A model generated the notes under the pieces. It made no database searches, had not been told where the DNA came from, and saw nothing but the letters and a program-made list of their open reading frames with translations. Of a stretch of DNA of 64,000 nt, positions 1-7,993 are shown one piece after another (position 1 is the stretch's first letter; each line of letters opens with the position of its first letter). The stretch comes from Bacteroides caecigallinarum. GTDB lineage: Bacteria > Bacteroidota > Bacteroidia > Bacteroidales > Bacteroidaceae. The stretch is taken from NCBI RefSeq assembly GCF_016902295.1, contig NZ_JACJLQ010000013.1:1-64000 (forward strand), in the 5' to 3' direction. The translations under genes were made by a program, and so were the position numbers.

Positions 1-41
1 TCCATACAAATCTGCAGCCATTTACTTGTCTTATTTTCCAT
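1..41 (-). CDS. Start of an unidentified gene leaving the window (partial)
   Basis: A minus-strand ATG at 41 opens a frame reading MENKTSKWLQICM that runs off the left edge. Only 13 codons are visible, so no family can be assigned. Its upstream region holds repeated GGGACAAA motifs, which would fit a plasmid replication initiator with iterons or an integrase control region. This is a guess from position only. Confidence 0.3.
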   Translation of the reverse strand, partial: MENKTSKWLQICM

Positions 42-190
42 GTCTCACAGTATCGGGAGCGTGAAAATTTGAAGCCCTTTGAAATTGTCACGATTTCACA
101 ATACAAAATGTTACTTTCCCACGCAGAAAGTGCTATATTTTAATAATTTATTTTATATCAACGATTTATATATGTATATGTGTTTGTTAA

Positions 191-371
191 GGGACAAACT
201 GGGGACAAAAATTGGGGTAAAAAATGCAAAAAAGAACAAGTATAGACATTGAAATTGGCTCTTCAGTCCTGTTTGATTCAACTGATTTTTTTTGTAAAGT
301 TAAAAATCTCTGATATTACTTAAAGCAATTTTGTCCCCCGTTCATTACTAATTTTGTCCCTGGGGACAAAA
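191..371. repeat. Iteron-like GGGACAAAA repeats
   Basis: Five copies of GGGACAAA(A/C) lie here: direct copies at 191-199 and 202-210, inverted copies at 329-337 and 352-360, and a direct copy at 363-371. The last two form a palindrome (TTTTGTCCC, 2 nt, GGGACAAAA). They sit in A/T-rich DNA upstream of the minus-strand gene that starts at 41. Such arrays are typical of replication-origin iterons or operators; which one cannot be told from the window. Confidence 0.5.
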
Positions 372-439
372 CTTAAATCTGATTGAAAAAAATAGAAGTT
401 TAGTTTGGTTTTTGTATATCTTATCAAGTTCTAAACTAA

Positions 440-779
440 ACGATTTTTGCAGCCAAAAGAAATAAACTCTCTTTTCCCTTTTTATTTTTTCGCTGCACCC
501 CTCTTTTATACGGGAAGCATCTTCCGATACTCCGCACACCGACTTTCGGCCTTCCTGATAAGAATTATGTCGCGAAGGTATATGTCATGCCACATTGTTC
601 ACAAGGTCAAGTCTGCCGATTCTTACCAAAATCTCCACCTCGGTTTCACTGAGGTTGTATTTTGCTGCGAAACCTTGCCGGAATGTTCCATGACACCTTT
701 TGTTGCGCCAAAATTTTATCAAGCCCGAAAGTAGCGGATGCTACCAGAGGGAAGACAAAAAACTTAAAATATTGAGATT
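440..779 (+). promoter_or_regulatory. Palindromic leader 1 (ssDNA-promoter-like)
   Basis: The left arm (539-605) and right arm (674-737) are an imperfect inverted repeat; both read CTTG, then CATGACA, then TTATCA and GCCGAAAGT or GCCCGAAAGT in the promoter direction. The left arm carries a minus-strand -7 box (TACCTTCG, 573-580) with TTG 21 nt away; the right arm is changed at that box. A hairpin GTAGC-ggat-GCTAC (731-744) is followed by AGAGGGAAGACAAAA and the ATG at 780. Confidence 0.65.
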
Positions 780-1073
780 ATGGCAAATTACGCAACAAAC
801 AATTTCTTCGCACAGACGGAGAACGAAAAAGACCTTATTACGATTGAACAGTTCATAGAAGAGAATTTCTGTGATAACTACATTGCGAGACATGGACAAT
901 GTGTCGAGAGCGAGTTTTACTCCAAATGGGAGTGTCCGGAAAAAGAGATGAATGAACTTATTTCTTTATTGGAAGCTCCAAAGCAAATTTACATTAGCAT
1001 ACATTCTTATGAGCTTTCAAATGAGTATGTGAGTTTTAGGACATTTTCAAACGATGAATGGAAAATCAAGTAA
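780..1073 (+). CDS. Hypothetical small acidic protein
   Basis: A 97-residue protein of unknown function. It is acidic, has no signal peptide or membrane segment, and I recognise no domain. It is the first gene behind palindromic leader 1 and heads a run of five closely spaced small plus-strand genes to 2176, so it probably belongs to one transcription unit. Small soluble genes of this kind are typical of the early-entering part of conjugative elements, but no activity can be assigned from sequence. Confidence 0.7.
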   Translation: MANYATNNFFAQTENEKDLITIEQFIEENFCDNYIARHGQCVESEFYSKWECPEKEMNELISLLEAPKQIYISIHSYELSNEYVSFRTFSNDEWKIK

Positions 1074-1083
1074 AGACAGTCTT

Positions 1084-1263
1084 ATGTACGAGAATAATGA
1101 AGAACAGTCCGACATCATAGGTAAGAGCTGTACCTTGCTTAACCCGTACAAGGGTTATACGGAGGGAACTGTTGTCGGCGATTATGGTGATAGAATCATT
1201 GTCTCCCTGACCAGTGGCAAAGAAATATCCGAGTACCGGGATGAAGTAATCATTTATGAATAA
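1084..1263 (+). CDS. Hypothetical small protein, KOW-like core
   Basis: A 59-residue protein with a run of hydrophobic and glycine residues (GKSCTLLNPYKG..EGTVVGDYGDRIIVSL) that looks like a small beta-barrel of the KOW/SH3 type, a fold often used to bind nucleic acid or ribosomes. An earlier ATG at 1054 would add ten residues and overlap the preceding gene by 20 nt; the ATG at 1084 lies 10 nt after its stop and is preferred. The fold is inferred from the residue pattern only. Confidence 0.55.
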   Translation: MYENNEEQSDIIGKSCTLLNPYKGYTEGTVVGDYGDRIIVSLTSGKEISEYRDEVIIYE

Positions 1264-1278
1264 CCTAAAAATATACTT

Positions 1279-1608
1279 ATGACACCGATAGCAAAAAAAT
1301 TTGTCCAGTGGGAAGTGCCTGCACTGGAGACATTGCAGAACAGTCGTGCGTACAAACTTCGTGAGAGCCTCAATAATGGCGGCAAGTTGAGCCGTGAAGA
1401 TAAGAATTGGATTACACGAGAAGTAAGAAATGGAACCTATTTCAATAGAGGTATCGCATTAAGGGGTTATTACTTTAACTTCTCTGATGTGCTCAAACGA
1501 TATTTCGTCAAACAATACGGCCATATTTTCGAGTGTTATGCCGTCGATAAAACAGCTTTGCGCTCAGCTCTTTACGGCAGAATTGAAACTATTGTAGAAT
1601 TAAAATAA
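1279..1608 (+). CDS. Hypothetical protein
   Basis: A 109-residue, moderately basic protein with no recognised domain. It contains a helical N-terminal half and an aromatic-rich centre (GYYFNFSDVLKRYF). It sits 15 nt after the KOW-like gene and 10 nt before the next gene, so co-expression from leader 1 is likely. Proteins of this size and make-up recur in accessory regions of Bacteroidales conjugative elements without known function. Confidence 0.7.
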   Translation: MTPIAKKFVQWEVPALETLQNSRAYKLRESLNNGGKLSREDKNWITREVRNGTYFNRGIALRGYYFNFSDVLKRYFVKQYGHIFECYAVDKTALRSALYGRIETIVELK

Positions 1609-1618
1609 GACAGGAATA

Positions 1619-1903
1619 ATGGGAAAATATCAATTTTATCAAGACCGTAAGGTTACAAGTTGGGAACGTGATTATTTCACGGTGGAAGCGGCAAGCTACA
1701 AAGATGCGGAAGCCATTGTCCGTTCATGGAAGTGTGAGGATGTTTCTAATATCATTGACAGCCGTTTGTGTTACGACGAATGGCGTGCGTTGGCCGACAC
1801 ATCGGAATGTATGTTCCCGGACGAAAATGGCGGCTGTCCGACAATCGAGGTATATAATTCTAAAGGAAAAGCTATTATAAACAATGCTCCTGAAAAGTCT
1901 TAA
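1619..1903 (+). CDS. Hypothetical protein
   Basis: A 94-residue acidic protein with conserved-looking tryptophan and cysteine residues (three Cys) and an opening typical of small DUFs in these elements (MGKYQFYQDRKVTSWERDYF, with the sense of a beta strand followed by a helix). No family is recognised. A 70-residue frame at 1668-1880 overlaps it and looks like a shadow. It is the fourth gene of the leader 1 unit. Confidence 0.7.
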   Translation: MGKYQFYQDRKVTSWERDYFTVEAASYKDAEAIVRSWKCEDVSNIIDSRLCYDEWRALADTSECMFPDENGGCPTIEVYNSKGKAIINNAPEKS

Positions 1904-1918
1904 TCAAAATAAATAGCC

Positions 1919-2176
1919 ATGAATATAACGATAGAACATATCTTCTGCCCCTATTGCGACGAAGTGATAAACCTGTATTTTATAATTATGAACACGATTC
2001 TCTTTTCGTGTAATGAAGCTGAACTTCGCACAAGTATGGAACGTCTAAAGAAAAAGACCAGGTTTGACGAGTATTTCACATACGGCTTTGGGGCACATCA
2101 TCTTTGGATATGCCAGAGGAAACCGAGCGATAAAAACAAGGTCTTCGAGCATCGCATCATGATTGCCCGTTTCTGA
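1919..2176 (+). CDS. Hypothetical protein with N-terminal CPYC motif
   Basis: An 85-residue protein that begins MNITIEHIFCPYCDEVINLY. The CPYC pair resembles a thioredoxin-type or half zinc-binding motif, but the remainder has no second CxxC, so neither a redox nor a zinc role is established. It is the last gene of the leader 1 unit and is followed by a 734-nt non-coding stretch containing a long palindrome and leader 2. Confidence 0.65.
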   Translation: MNITIEHIFCPYCDEVINLYFIIMNTILFSCNEAELRTSMERLKKKTRFDEYFTYGFGAHHLWICQRKPSDKNKVFEHRIMIARF

Positions 2177-2231
2177 CCTTGCTGTATATGTATAGGTAAG
2201 GATGGATTGCATTTTCTGGATTATTCAAGGT

Positions 2232-2262
2232 CATATTCTCAATACGGCGTATTGAGAATATG
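2232..2262. promoter_or_regulatory. 31-bp perfect palindrome
   Basis: Arms of 15 bp, CATATTCTCAATACG and its complement, flank a single central G. It lies just after the gene ending at 2176. The half-site TCATATTCT resembles the AAATCATATTCTGA repeats at 13.4 and 41.8 kb. An operator is more likely than a terminator because the stem is A/T-rich and no U-tract follows. Confidence 0.6.
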
Positions 2263-2910
2263 TACCTTCGATACTTTTTATCATGGCTATTTTCCGGGGG
2301 CAGGGATTCCTTTTTTATTTTCTTTTGGCTGCACCACACCCTTTTATAGCACATTCCATTCGCTGCGGAGCGACCCTCATGCTTTTGCCCGCAGGGGGGG
2401 TATTCCTGCCCGCTTTCCTGCCTGCCTCCTGCTTCCCATTGCAGCCGGAACAGACGCCTGCCGGCTGCTTTACGCAAAGCCGGCTGTCGAACTTCCGGTC
2501 ATGACCCTCCACGCAGGGCTTTTTGGCCTGCCATTGGCTCCTTTTTGCCGCTTCAATGTCAAGGGTGTGGCTGGCCTGCCGACTTCATGCCGGCACTACG
2601 GGGAGAGTGTGCCTGCTTGTGTCTTGCGGACACGTCCTTCCGAAGCCCGTCGCTTCGTGTTCTACTTTTTCACTACTGCTTTTGGCCGAAGTCACAATCA
2701 TTTTCCGCCGCAAAGATAGTATGCGGTCGGGAGCGGCTTGACAAGCCTTGACCAATGCACAGCTGTACAAATCTTCCTTTATCGGGCCTGCGGTTTTGGG
2801 AGACCAAAAATAAAGAGTATTTGCTGGCAGTCCTTGGTGCATCCCTTTGCGGCACCTACTTTTTGGGGCATCGTAAAATTGATTTGTTTAACTTCTAAAA
2901 GCATTGAATT
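2263..2910 (+). promoter_or_regulatory. Palindromic leader 2 (before ssb)
   Basis: From 2263 to about 2687 I see only a C/T-rich non-coding stretch. Left arm 2688-2745 holds a minus-strand -7 box (TATCTTTGC, 2710-2718). Right arm 2832-2895 matches its reverse complement, sharing GATTTG/GATT, AAAATTGATT/AAAATGATT and ACTTC. Between them is the apical module CAAAT-CTTCCT...AGAGT-ATTTG (2768-2823). The right arm also keeps a fair plus-strand promoter (TTG, then TACTTTTTG), so this leader may also work as duplex DNA. The usual GAGGGAA element before the ATG is not evident. Confidence 0.6.
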
Positions 2911-3291
2911 ATGAAAAAGATTGAGAACACATTCACAGTGACAGGTTTCGTAGGTAAGGACGCTGAAATCCGCAGTTTCACCAGCGCAAGTGTAGCACGT
3001 TTCTCCCTGGCCGTAGGCCGTCAGGAGAAGTCCGGTGATCAGACCAGCCGGATATCCGCTTTCCTGAATTTTGAAGCGTGGCGCAAAAACGAGAACAAAG
3101 GGTCTTTCGACTACCTGGCCAAAGGTACCTTGCTTACCGTGGAGGGCTATTTCAAGCCCGAAAGATGGACAGACAAAGACGGCATCGAGCATAATAGCAT
3201 CACGATGGTAGCTGTCAAGTTCTACCCGGCAGCGGAAAAGGAGGAAGCTCCTGCGGAACCGGCAGCGAAACCGAAACGGGGCAAAAAATAA
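2911..3291 (+). CDS. ssb: Single-stranded DNA-binding protein
   Basis: A 126-residue SSB. An OB-fold covers about residues 5-105, starting NTFTVTGFVGKDAEIRSF and including the SLAVGR and FEAWRK strands usual in Bacteroidota plasmid SSBs. The tail is basic (AAKPKRGKK) and lacks the acidic DDDIPF-like tip that recruits host repair proteins, unlike the second SSB at 54.4 kb. It is predicted to coat the entering single strand during conjugation. It stands alone between palindromic leader 2 and a terminator at 3309. Confidence 0.92.
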   Translation: MKKIENTFTVTGFVGKDAEIRSFTSASVARFSLAVGRQEKSGDQTSRISAFLNFEAWRKNENKGSFDYLAKGTLLTVEGYFKPERWTDKDGIEHNSITMVAVKFYPAAEKEEAPAEPAAKPKRGKK

Positions 3292-3308
3292 CCTCCTGCT
3301 TCCCGGTC

Positions 3309-3332
3309 AAAAGCGGCCTTCGGGTCGCTTTT
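3309..3332 (+). terminator. Terminator after ssb
   Basis: A 10-bp stem (AAAAGCGGCC / GGTCGCTTTT with one G-T pair) closed by a TTCG tetraloop lies 17 nt after the ssb stop. The A-run before and T-run after the stem make it a good intrinsic terminator, possibly in both directions. Confidence 0.8.
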
Positions 3333-3652
3333 CTTATGCTCATTGTTATTCTCTTCGAGCCTGTTCCTTTTATACTGCATCCATGCCGGTCCCGCCGTCC
3401 ATTGATTTTCCTGTGCAAAGTTAAGCCGGGCTGGAACCGTCAAGGCGCGGCTACATTTGTGGTTAACAACCATCAACTCGCAAGCTCGTCAATACTTCTT
3501 GAACACAAATGCAATCGTCATGGACTGTCCGCTTCCTCCTTGCCTTGTTCCCTCCTTTCCGGCTTGTATCCTGCACATAAAATCAAATCCCGTCGGACGA
3601 GGCGAAACCTCCGAAGAGAGGGAAGAAAAACAAACAATTAAAATCATATCAA
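3333..3652 (+). promoter_or_regulatory. Palindromic leader 3
   Basis: Left arm 3387-3444 contains a minus-strand promoter: TTG at 3441-3443, 18 nt, TAACTTTGC at 3414-3422. Right arm 3544-3602 matches its reverse complement (CTTG, CCGGCTT, TGCACA, AAAATCAA) but reads GTATCCTGC where the -7 box should be. The tail has TCCC, the stem GAGG-cgaaa-CCTC (3599-3611) and AGAGAGGGAAGAAAAA ahead of the ATG at 3653. Confidence 0.72.
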
Positions 3653-3967
3653 ATGGAGACAATTTACAGCTTCAAAGGATGGGTAAAAGCAATCATCGAC
3701 AATGAAAACGCAGAAGTTCTGTGTCAGTTGGAAGAAAATGGGGTCGGCAATATAGGGAAAAAGACTCTGGTCGAAATGGCGAAAGCGCAATTTGAACACT
3801 GGAAAGAGTTTTGTCAACTACTTGACACAGAGAGTAGAATAGCGGTGCATGTTTGTGTATACGGCAATGACATTCTACCCAACGGCTTACTTTGCCGGAA
3901 AGAGCACGAATGTGTCTATAGGGACTTCGTTAAAATTGAGCCGCACAGGAAGAATATTAACTTATAA
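3653..3967 (+). CDS. Hypothetical protein
   Basis: A 104-residue acidic protein with no recognised domain, no signal peptide and no membrane segment. It opens METIYSFKGWVKAIIDNENAEV and looks like a mixed alpha/beta fold. It follows palindromic leader 3 and is separated by 11 nt from the next gene, with which it is probably co-expressed. The position behind a leader shared with ssb and parB suggests a role early after transfer, by association only. Confidence 0.7.
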   Translation: METIYSFKGWVKAIIDNENAEVLCQLEENGVGNIGKKTLVEMAKAQFEHWKEFCQLLDTESRIAVHVCVYGNDILPNGLLCRKEHECVYRDFVKIEPHRKNINL

Positions 3968-3978
3968 AATTAAAAGAC

Positions 3979-4500
3979 ATGAAACAGATTATTTGGTCGA
4001 GCGAGGACAGGTTGGATGATAATGCAAGAGAAAGATACCAGGAATTTCAGCGTGAGGTGCAAGATGACAACACTTACATTGTCAGTGAAGAAGAATGGGC
4101 GGACGAGGTGTACGGCTATTTGGATGACGAACGGCATAACTTGAACAAGCACATTGACGGCGTTATCATGGTGTTTGCCGATTTAGGGCTGTGGTATGGC
4201 CGGAGGCAAGGCTACCAAATACTGGGCAGCAATATCGCCGACATATTGCACTCCCAATGTGATGAAGCCGAGTGGTACGGTGATGGTTACAACATTCGGG
4301 GGCGCATGATTCACCATGACGGAACAAACTATGTTTTGTACCGTATAGCCAAAGACAGGGACGAAGCGGAACGCATTGCCGCCAAAATCTACAGTGGGGA
4401 AATCGACGAGGAAGGCTTTCGCCGGAGAACCCGCTCCCTCTATCCGTATGTCGCCGATGTTTACGGCTGGAAGACCAGAAACCGTAAAAAGTCCGCGTGA
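3979..4500 (+). CDS. Hypothetical acidic protein
   Basis: A 173-residue protein rich in Asp and Glu over its first 110 residues, with a basic C-terminus (RRTRSLYPYVADVYGWKTRN). I do not recognise the family. The central part (HIDGVIMVFADLGLWYGRRQGYQ) is compact and aromatic. Strong acidity is a feature of DNA-mimic anti-restriction proteins, but it is weak evidence by itself. It is the second gene behind leader 3 and is followed by 410 nt of non-coding DNA that includes leader 4. Confidence 0.7.
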   Translation: MKQIIWSSEDRLDDNARERYQEFQREVQDDNTYIVSEEEWADEVYGYLDDERHNLNKHIDGVIMVFADLGLWYGRRQGYQILGSNIADILHSQCDEAEWYGDGYNIRGRMIHHDGTNYVLYRIAKDRDEAERIAAKIYSGEIDEEGFRRRTRSLYPYVADVYGWKTRNRKKSA

Positions 4501-4910
4501 GAATGACAAACATGGCAATGAATGCCGCAGCCGTCTATGGGATGTGTTGCGGCATATTCCTTTCATTCTGCATGAAAGACCCTTTTGCGGGCCGGGCAAC
4601 CTGTTCTGACTCATCCGGACTAACCTTTATATATCTTTCCCTTTTCTATTATTCTCTGTACACCTACCTCTATAATCCGGACCGTAAGCCGTCTATTGTT
4701 TCTGCAAATTTCGATTGCCGCCTGTCAGTCCGCTCAAGGACCTCCTTGTTTGCTGGCGAAAAATCTTCCTCACCGTCTCCGCTGGCGAGCGTATTTTTCG
4801 CAGCATCCTTGTTCTTGGACTGGTCGCCAATCCTCGGGCAGAAAAATAAACAGCCTTCCGGTACAGGATTGTATCAGAGGGAAAAAAATCAAACTTAAAA
4901 TTGAAGCATT
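4501..4910 (+). promoter_or_regulatory. Palindromic leader 4
   Basis: Left arm 4677-4738 and right arm 4814-4867 pair: both read CTTG, GGACTG, GGCAATC or GCCAATC, GCAGAAA and CGGT. The left -7 box is weak (GAAATTTGC, 4704-4712). The apical stem GCGAAAAAT/ATTTTTCGC (4756-4764 with 4793-4801) encloses CTTCCT and AGCGT. The tail hairpin GGTAC-aggatt-GTATC (4860-4875) is followed by AGAGGGAAAAAAAT and the ATG at 4911. Confidence 0.68.
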
Positions 4911-5225
4911 ATGACATTCAGAGAATTTATGAGCGAGAACGGCTACACGGTACAGACAACCTTTTGGGAAGATTTCACAATAGCCGACCGGTTTGGGCTT
5001 TCGGCTATCCGGGACACATACAACCGTGCTTTCAAGGAGTGGAATGAGAACTACAAGTTTCTGACCGAATTGGTATTGGTTCTCAATCACAAGATTTGGC
5101 AGCATCACAAGAGCCACCCCGAAGTCGCAGCACTTTACAATGACCTATGGAAGCAGGCAGACCTATACGCGGTCGAAAATCTGAAAGATGACGAGTTGAA
5201 TTATTTTTTTGAAGTAACGGATTAA
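4911..5225 (+). CDS. Hypothetical alpha-helical protein
   Basis: A 104-residue, mostly helical protein (MTFREFMSENGYTVQTTFWE at the start). Similar short helical proteins are common accessory genes in Bacteroidales elements; no biochemical role is known to me. It has no membrane segment. It is the first gene behind leader 4 and is followed 23 nt later by another small gene, likely in the same transcript. Confidence 0.7.
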   Translation: MTFREFMSENGYTVQTTFWEDFTIADRFGLSAIRDTYNRAFKEWNENYKFLTELVLVLNHKIWQHHKSHPEVAALYNDLWKQADLYAVENLKDDELNYFFEVTD

Positions 5226-5248
5226 ACAGATATTAAAATAGAAAAGAT

Positions 5249-5503
5249 ATGACAAAAGAAGAAGTTTTACAGCATGACAAGAAGTTTCGCTATATGCTCC
5301 TGTCCCGAATGCAGTCAGATTGCGAGTATTATCTGAACTATGGCAACAGGAATCCAAAACGCCTGTGGGCTGGCGATGAACAGCGACAAATCGAGTACAT
5401 GATACTGTTGCATGACAGTTTCAAGGAGGATGAGAAACCGCAATGGCTGACAATGGATGAAATTATCGACTATCAAAAGAGAATGCTTGAGCCTGTCGCC
5501 TGA
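5249..5503 (+). CDS. Hypothetical helical protein
   Basis: An 84-residue, helical, soluble protein beginning MTKEEVLQHDKKFRYMLLSR, with a conserved-looking DYQKR segment near the end. No domain is recognised. It ends the leader 4 unit; a hairpin that could end transcription follows at 5518-5543, and the next gene reads from the other strand. Confidence 0.68.
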   Translation: MTKEEVLQHDKKFRYMLLSRMQSDCEYYLNYGNRNPKRLWAGDEQRQIEYMILLHDSFKEDEKPQWLTMDEIIDYQKRMLEPVA

Positions 5504-5517
5504 TGCGAAAAGTAGCT

Positions 5518-5543
5518 GCAGCCGTCCTGATGGTGGCGGCTGC
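5518..5543 (+). terminator. Possible terminator hairpin
   Basis: The 7-bp stem GCAGCCG/CGGCTGC with a 12-nt loop follows the small gene ending at 5503. There is no U-tract right after it, only a T-rich stretch about 20 nt later, so it may be a weak terminator between convergent genes. Confidence 0.45.
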
Positions 5544-5575
5544 GGCATTTGCTGAGGTCTATCCCAACTCCTTTT

Positions 5576-5998
5576 TTATCGGCCACCGACATTCACTTCT
5601 GACATTTTTATTTTATTCAATGCCATGCGGCATAATAATTTATGAAAAGGTTTTATGAAAAAGAAGTATATCCGTCCCAAAGCATTGTGAAATTTAACGG
5701 ATGTGCAGATACTGATTGCCTGCTCCGATTTTACCAGCTCGCCACACTCAATCTTGATTTCAAGAAATAGATGCCTGTCGTCTTTTTCAATTTGTATGTG
5801 ATTGGTGGAGTTTTCCGTTATAAGGTCGTTAAAGCCGTTACTGGCTTTCAGCCCGAACCTTTTTACAATTTTATTCCGGATATTGAAAAGCAACCTTACA
5901 AGAGGAGGATAGTCGGAGAAAATCATGTCGTACACCTCCTGTGCCGTAATCTGCTTTTTCGTACATACACTTATCGAATATTTGTCTATGTAATCCAT
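5576..5998 (-). CDS. DUF2867-like protein
   Basis: A 140-residue protein matching what I know of the DUF2867 family: an N-terminal DKYSI motif, PPLVRLLFNIRNKIVKRFGL in the first third, a central DDRHLFLEIKIE strand, and a C-terminal FHNALGRIYFFFIKPFHKLL. The fold is a lipid- or ligand-binding-like alpha/beta barrel in related proteins, but the substrate is unknown. It is about 50 nt downstream of the yolD/umuC pair on the same strand and may be co-transcribed. Lower GC than neighbours suggests separate acquisition. Confidence 0.7.
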   Translation of the reverse strand: MDYIDKYSISVCTKKQITAQEVYDMIFSDYPPLVRLLFNIRNKIVKRFGLKASNGFNDLITENSTNHIQIEKDDRHLFLEIKIECGELVKSEQAISICTSVKFHNALGRIYFFFIKPFHKLLCRMALNKIKMSEVNVGGR

Positions 5999-6050
5999 TT
6001 TACTGTTTTTTATTGCAACATTGCACGTTTATAATTTGACAATACATTTT

Positions 6051-6467
6051 CTATTCGGTCAAAAAACATTCCCCATCAATGTCTTTAATACGGATGACAG
6101 GAATACCCGTGCCATCCTCGAACTGTAGAACCCCTTTGTCCGGCTCTACACTCTTGACAATCCCGGTCGCCGTATGATAACTTCCACCCTCTTTCTTATC
6201 ATCAGGCACAAAATAAGTAACACTAATAGTCGGCTTTTCATCCAATGATTGCAGATAAGCCAGCTTCCTGTTCAGCACTTCAGCATCACTTTCGGACAGT
6301 TCCTCTTCCGCCTCCGTCAGCCTTGCGGCCTCTGTGATGGCCGAATCATGTCCGGTCAATGCGGCAAAGGGAGCAAACTGGGCAGCACGGTTATACATGG
6401 ACATCTGCGGATGTCTTTCGGAAACATGGTGCGGCAGGTTGATGATGTCGTCGTATGGGTGATTCAT
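6051..6467 (-). CDS. YolD-like protein, partner of UmuC
   Basis: A 138-residue YolD-like protein. The signature NLPHHVS..HPQMSMYNRAAQFAPFAALTG near the N-terminus is typical of this family, which takes the place of UmuD next to Y-family polymerases on many mobile elements. The C-terminal half is beta-rich. The start codon overlaps the stop of the polymerase gene by 4 nt (ATGA type), so the two are translationally coupled. Role: presumed accessory factor or regulator of the translesion polymerase. Confidence 0.85.
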   Translation of the reverse strand: MNHPYDDIINLPHHVSERHPQMSMYNRAAQFAPFAALTGHDSAITEAARLTEAEEELSESDAEVLNRKLAYLQSLDEKPTISVTYFVPDDKKEGGSYHTATGIVKSVEPDKGVLQFEDGTGIPVIRIKDIDGECFLTE

Positions 6468-7975
6468 GCTTTGTGCCCTCCTATCTGTTCATTACGTTCC
6501 TTGGCAGTGGCGCCCTCTTCATAATTCAGTCCTTTCAGAATGGCGTTCTTACCGAACTGTTTCTTGATGTTCAGAATGGCCGTCTGTATTTGGCGCTCCT
6601 TGGCAAGCCTTTCCTTTTCTTCCCTCTGTTTCCTTTCCAGCGCTTCATAGTCTGTGAACAGGTCATACTGCACCGGAGACGGATTCTTGGCTGCCGTTTC
6701 TTCATCGACGACATGGTTCGTGGTCAGGTTGATGCGTCTCACCAGCAGCTTGGGATTGACAATCCGGTCGAAAAGTTCCATGACGGCTTCTGATATGAGC
6801 CGGGCGGATGATGTCGGGCTTTCAAGGTTGGCCGTGCCATGTGCGTGCTTCGGGACTTTCCGGCCATAGTAGTCGGTCGTTACTTCACCCTTATATGTTG
6901 TCCGTGCATCTTCATTGGACAGACTGGCTGTATCATAGCCGATGGTCAGCACGAGCTGGTCTGTAACCATCCTTTTGTCAAGCAGGTCGAGAGCGGCGCT
7001 TTCCGCCATTTCCCGGACTACCACACGGGCTTTCCGTACCGTGTATGGCTCCTGGAGCACCTGCCCGCTGCTGAACGAGTTCGTTGCCGGCTTATAGGCT
7101 TTTATAAATTCCATCGTGCAAGGCTCCCATCCCCAGGCATGGTCTATCAGCAGCTCTGCATTGACGCCAAACAGCTGATACAGCACCTCCTCGTTCCTGA
7201 CGGACTGCCTTGCGATGTCTCCCATCGTGTAGATGCCGTATTGCTCCAGTTTGCTGGCTATGCCTTTTCCCACACGCCAGAAATCCGTCAGCGGTCGGTG
7301 CGTCCACAGCTTCCTGCGGTATGTCATCTCATCCAGTTCCGCTATGCGCACACCGTCCTTGTCCGCTGGGATATGCTTGGCCTCGATGTCCATTGCTACT
7401 TTGCAGAGGTACAGATTGGTGCCAATCCCTGCGGTTGCCGTGATGCCAGTCTGCCGCAGTACATCGCCGATCATTCTTCTTGCCAATTCGTGTGCCGTGA
7501 CTCCGTAGGTGGACAGATAATCCGTTACGTCCATGAACACTTCGTCTATTGAATATACATGGATGTCCTCCGGGGCAATATAGTTGAGATATATCTTGTA
7601 GATGCGCGTGCTGTGCTCGATGTAATAAGCCATGCGGGGCGTAGCGGCGATATAGTCCACCTCCCAGTCCGGATGAGCTTTCAGATCAATGTCCGACACA
7701 GATTTTCCTGTCAGCCTGTATCCCCTTGAGTTTCTTCTGCGCCCGGCATTGACTTCCCTTAATTTCTGCTCAACCTCGAACAGCCGGGCCCGGCCGGGAA
7801 TGCCGTATGCTTTTAGCGAAGGACTGACGGCAAGGCAGATGGTCTTTTCCGTCCGGCTCCTGTCGGCCACGACGAGATTGGTCGTGAGCGGGTCAAGCCC
7901 ACGTTCCACACACTCGACCGAGGCGTAGAACGACTTCAGGTCAATAGCTATGTATGTCCTGCCTGTGTCCTGCAT
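6464..7975 (-). CDS. umuC: Y-family DNA polymerase, UmuC-like
   Basis: A 503-residue Y-family polymerase close to the Bacteroidota/Firmicutes plasmid UmuC type. The first catalytic aspartate lies in AIDLKSFYASVE (D12), and the other two acidic residues in SIDEVFMD (about 142-149). A thumb with helix-hairpin-helix (FWRVGKGIASKLEQYGI) and a little-finger domain (about 250-400) follow. It performs translesion synthesis and can help replicate damaged or single-stranded incoming DNA, at the cost of mutations. It lies upstream of the yolD-like gene and downstream of a 33-residue membrane peptide. No LexA-type box was identified by eye. Confidence 0.92.
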   Translation of the reverse strand: MQDTGRTYIAIDLKSFYASVECVERGLDPLTTNLVVADRSRTEKTICLAVSPSLKAYGIPGRARLFEVEQKLREVNAGRRRNSRGYRLTGKSVSDIDLKAHPDWEVDYIAATPRMAYYIEHSTRIYKIYLNYIAPEDIHVYSIDEVFMDVTDYLSTYGVTAHELARRMIGDVLRQTGITATAGIGTNLYLCKVAMDIEAKHIPADKDGVRIAELDEMTYRRKLWTHRPLTDFWRVGKGIASKLEQYGIYTMGDIARQSVRNEEVLYQLFGVNAELLIDHAWGWEPCTMEFIKAYKPATNSFSSGQVLQEPYTVRKARVVVREMAESAALDLLDKRMVTDQLVLTIGYDTASLSNEDARTTYKGEVTTDYYGRKVPKHAHGTANLESPTSSARLISEAVMELFDRIVNPKLLVRRINLTTNHVVDEETAAKNPSPVQYDLFTDYEALERKQREEKERLAKERQIQTAILNIKKQFGKNAILKGLNYEEGATAKERNEQIGGHKA

Positions 7976-7993
7976 GTCTGTCTTGCCAACGGG

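Noticed and set aside
2207-2719. 170-residue plus-strand frame and other frames in the 2.2-2.9 kb gap
   Set aside because: They cross the leader 2 palindrome, have odd composition (Cys, Pro and Arg rich) and overlap several equally long frames; non-coding is more likely.
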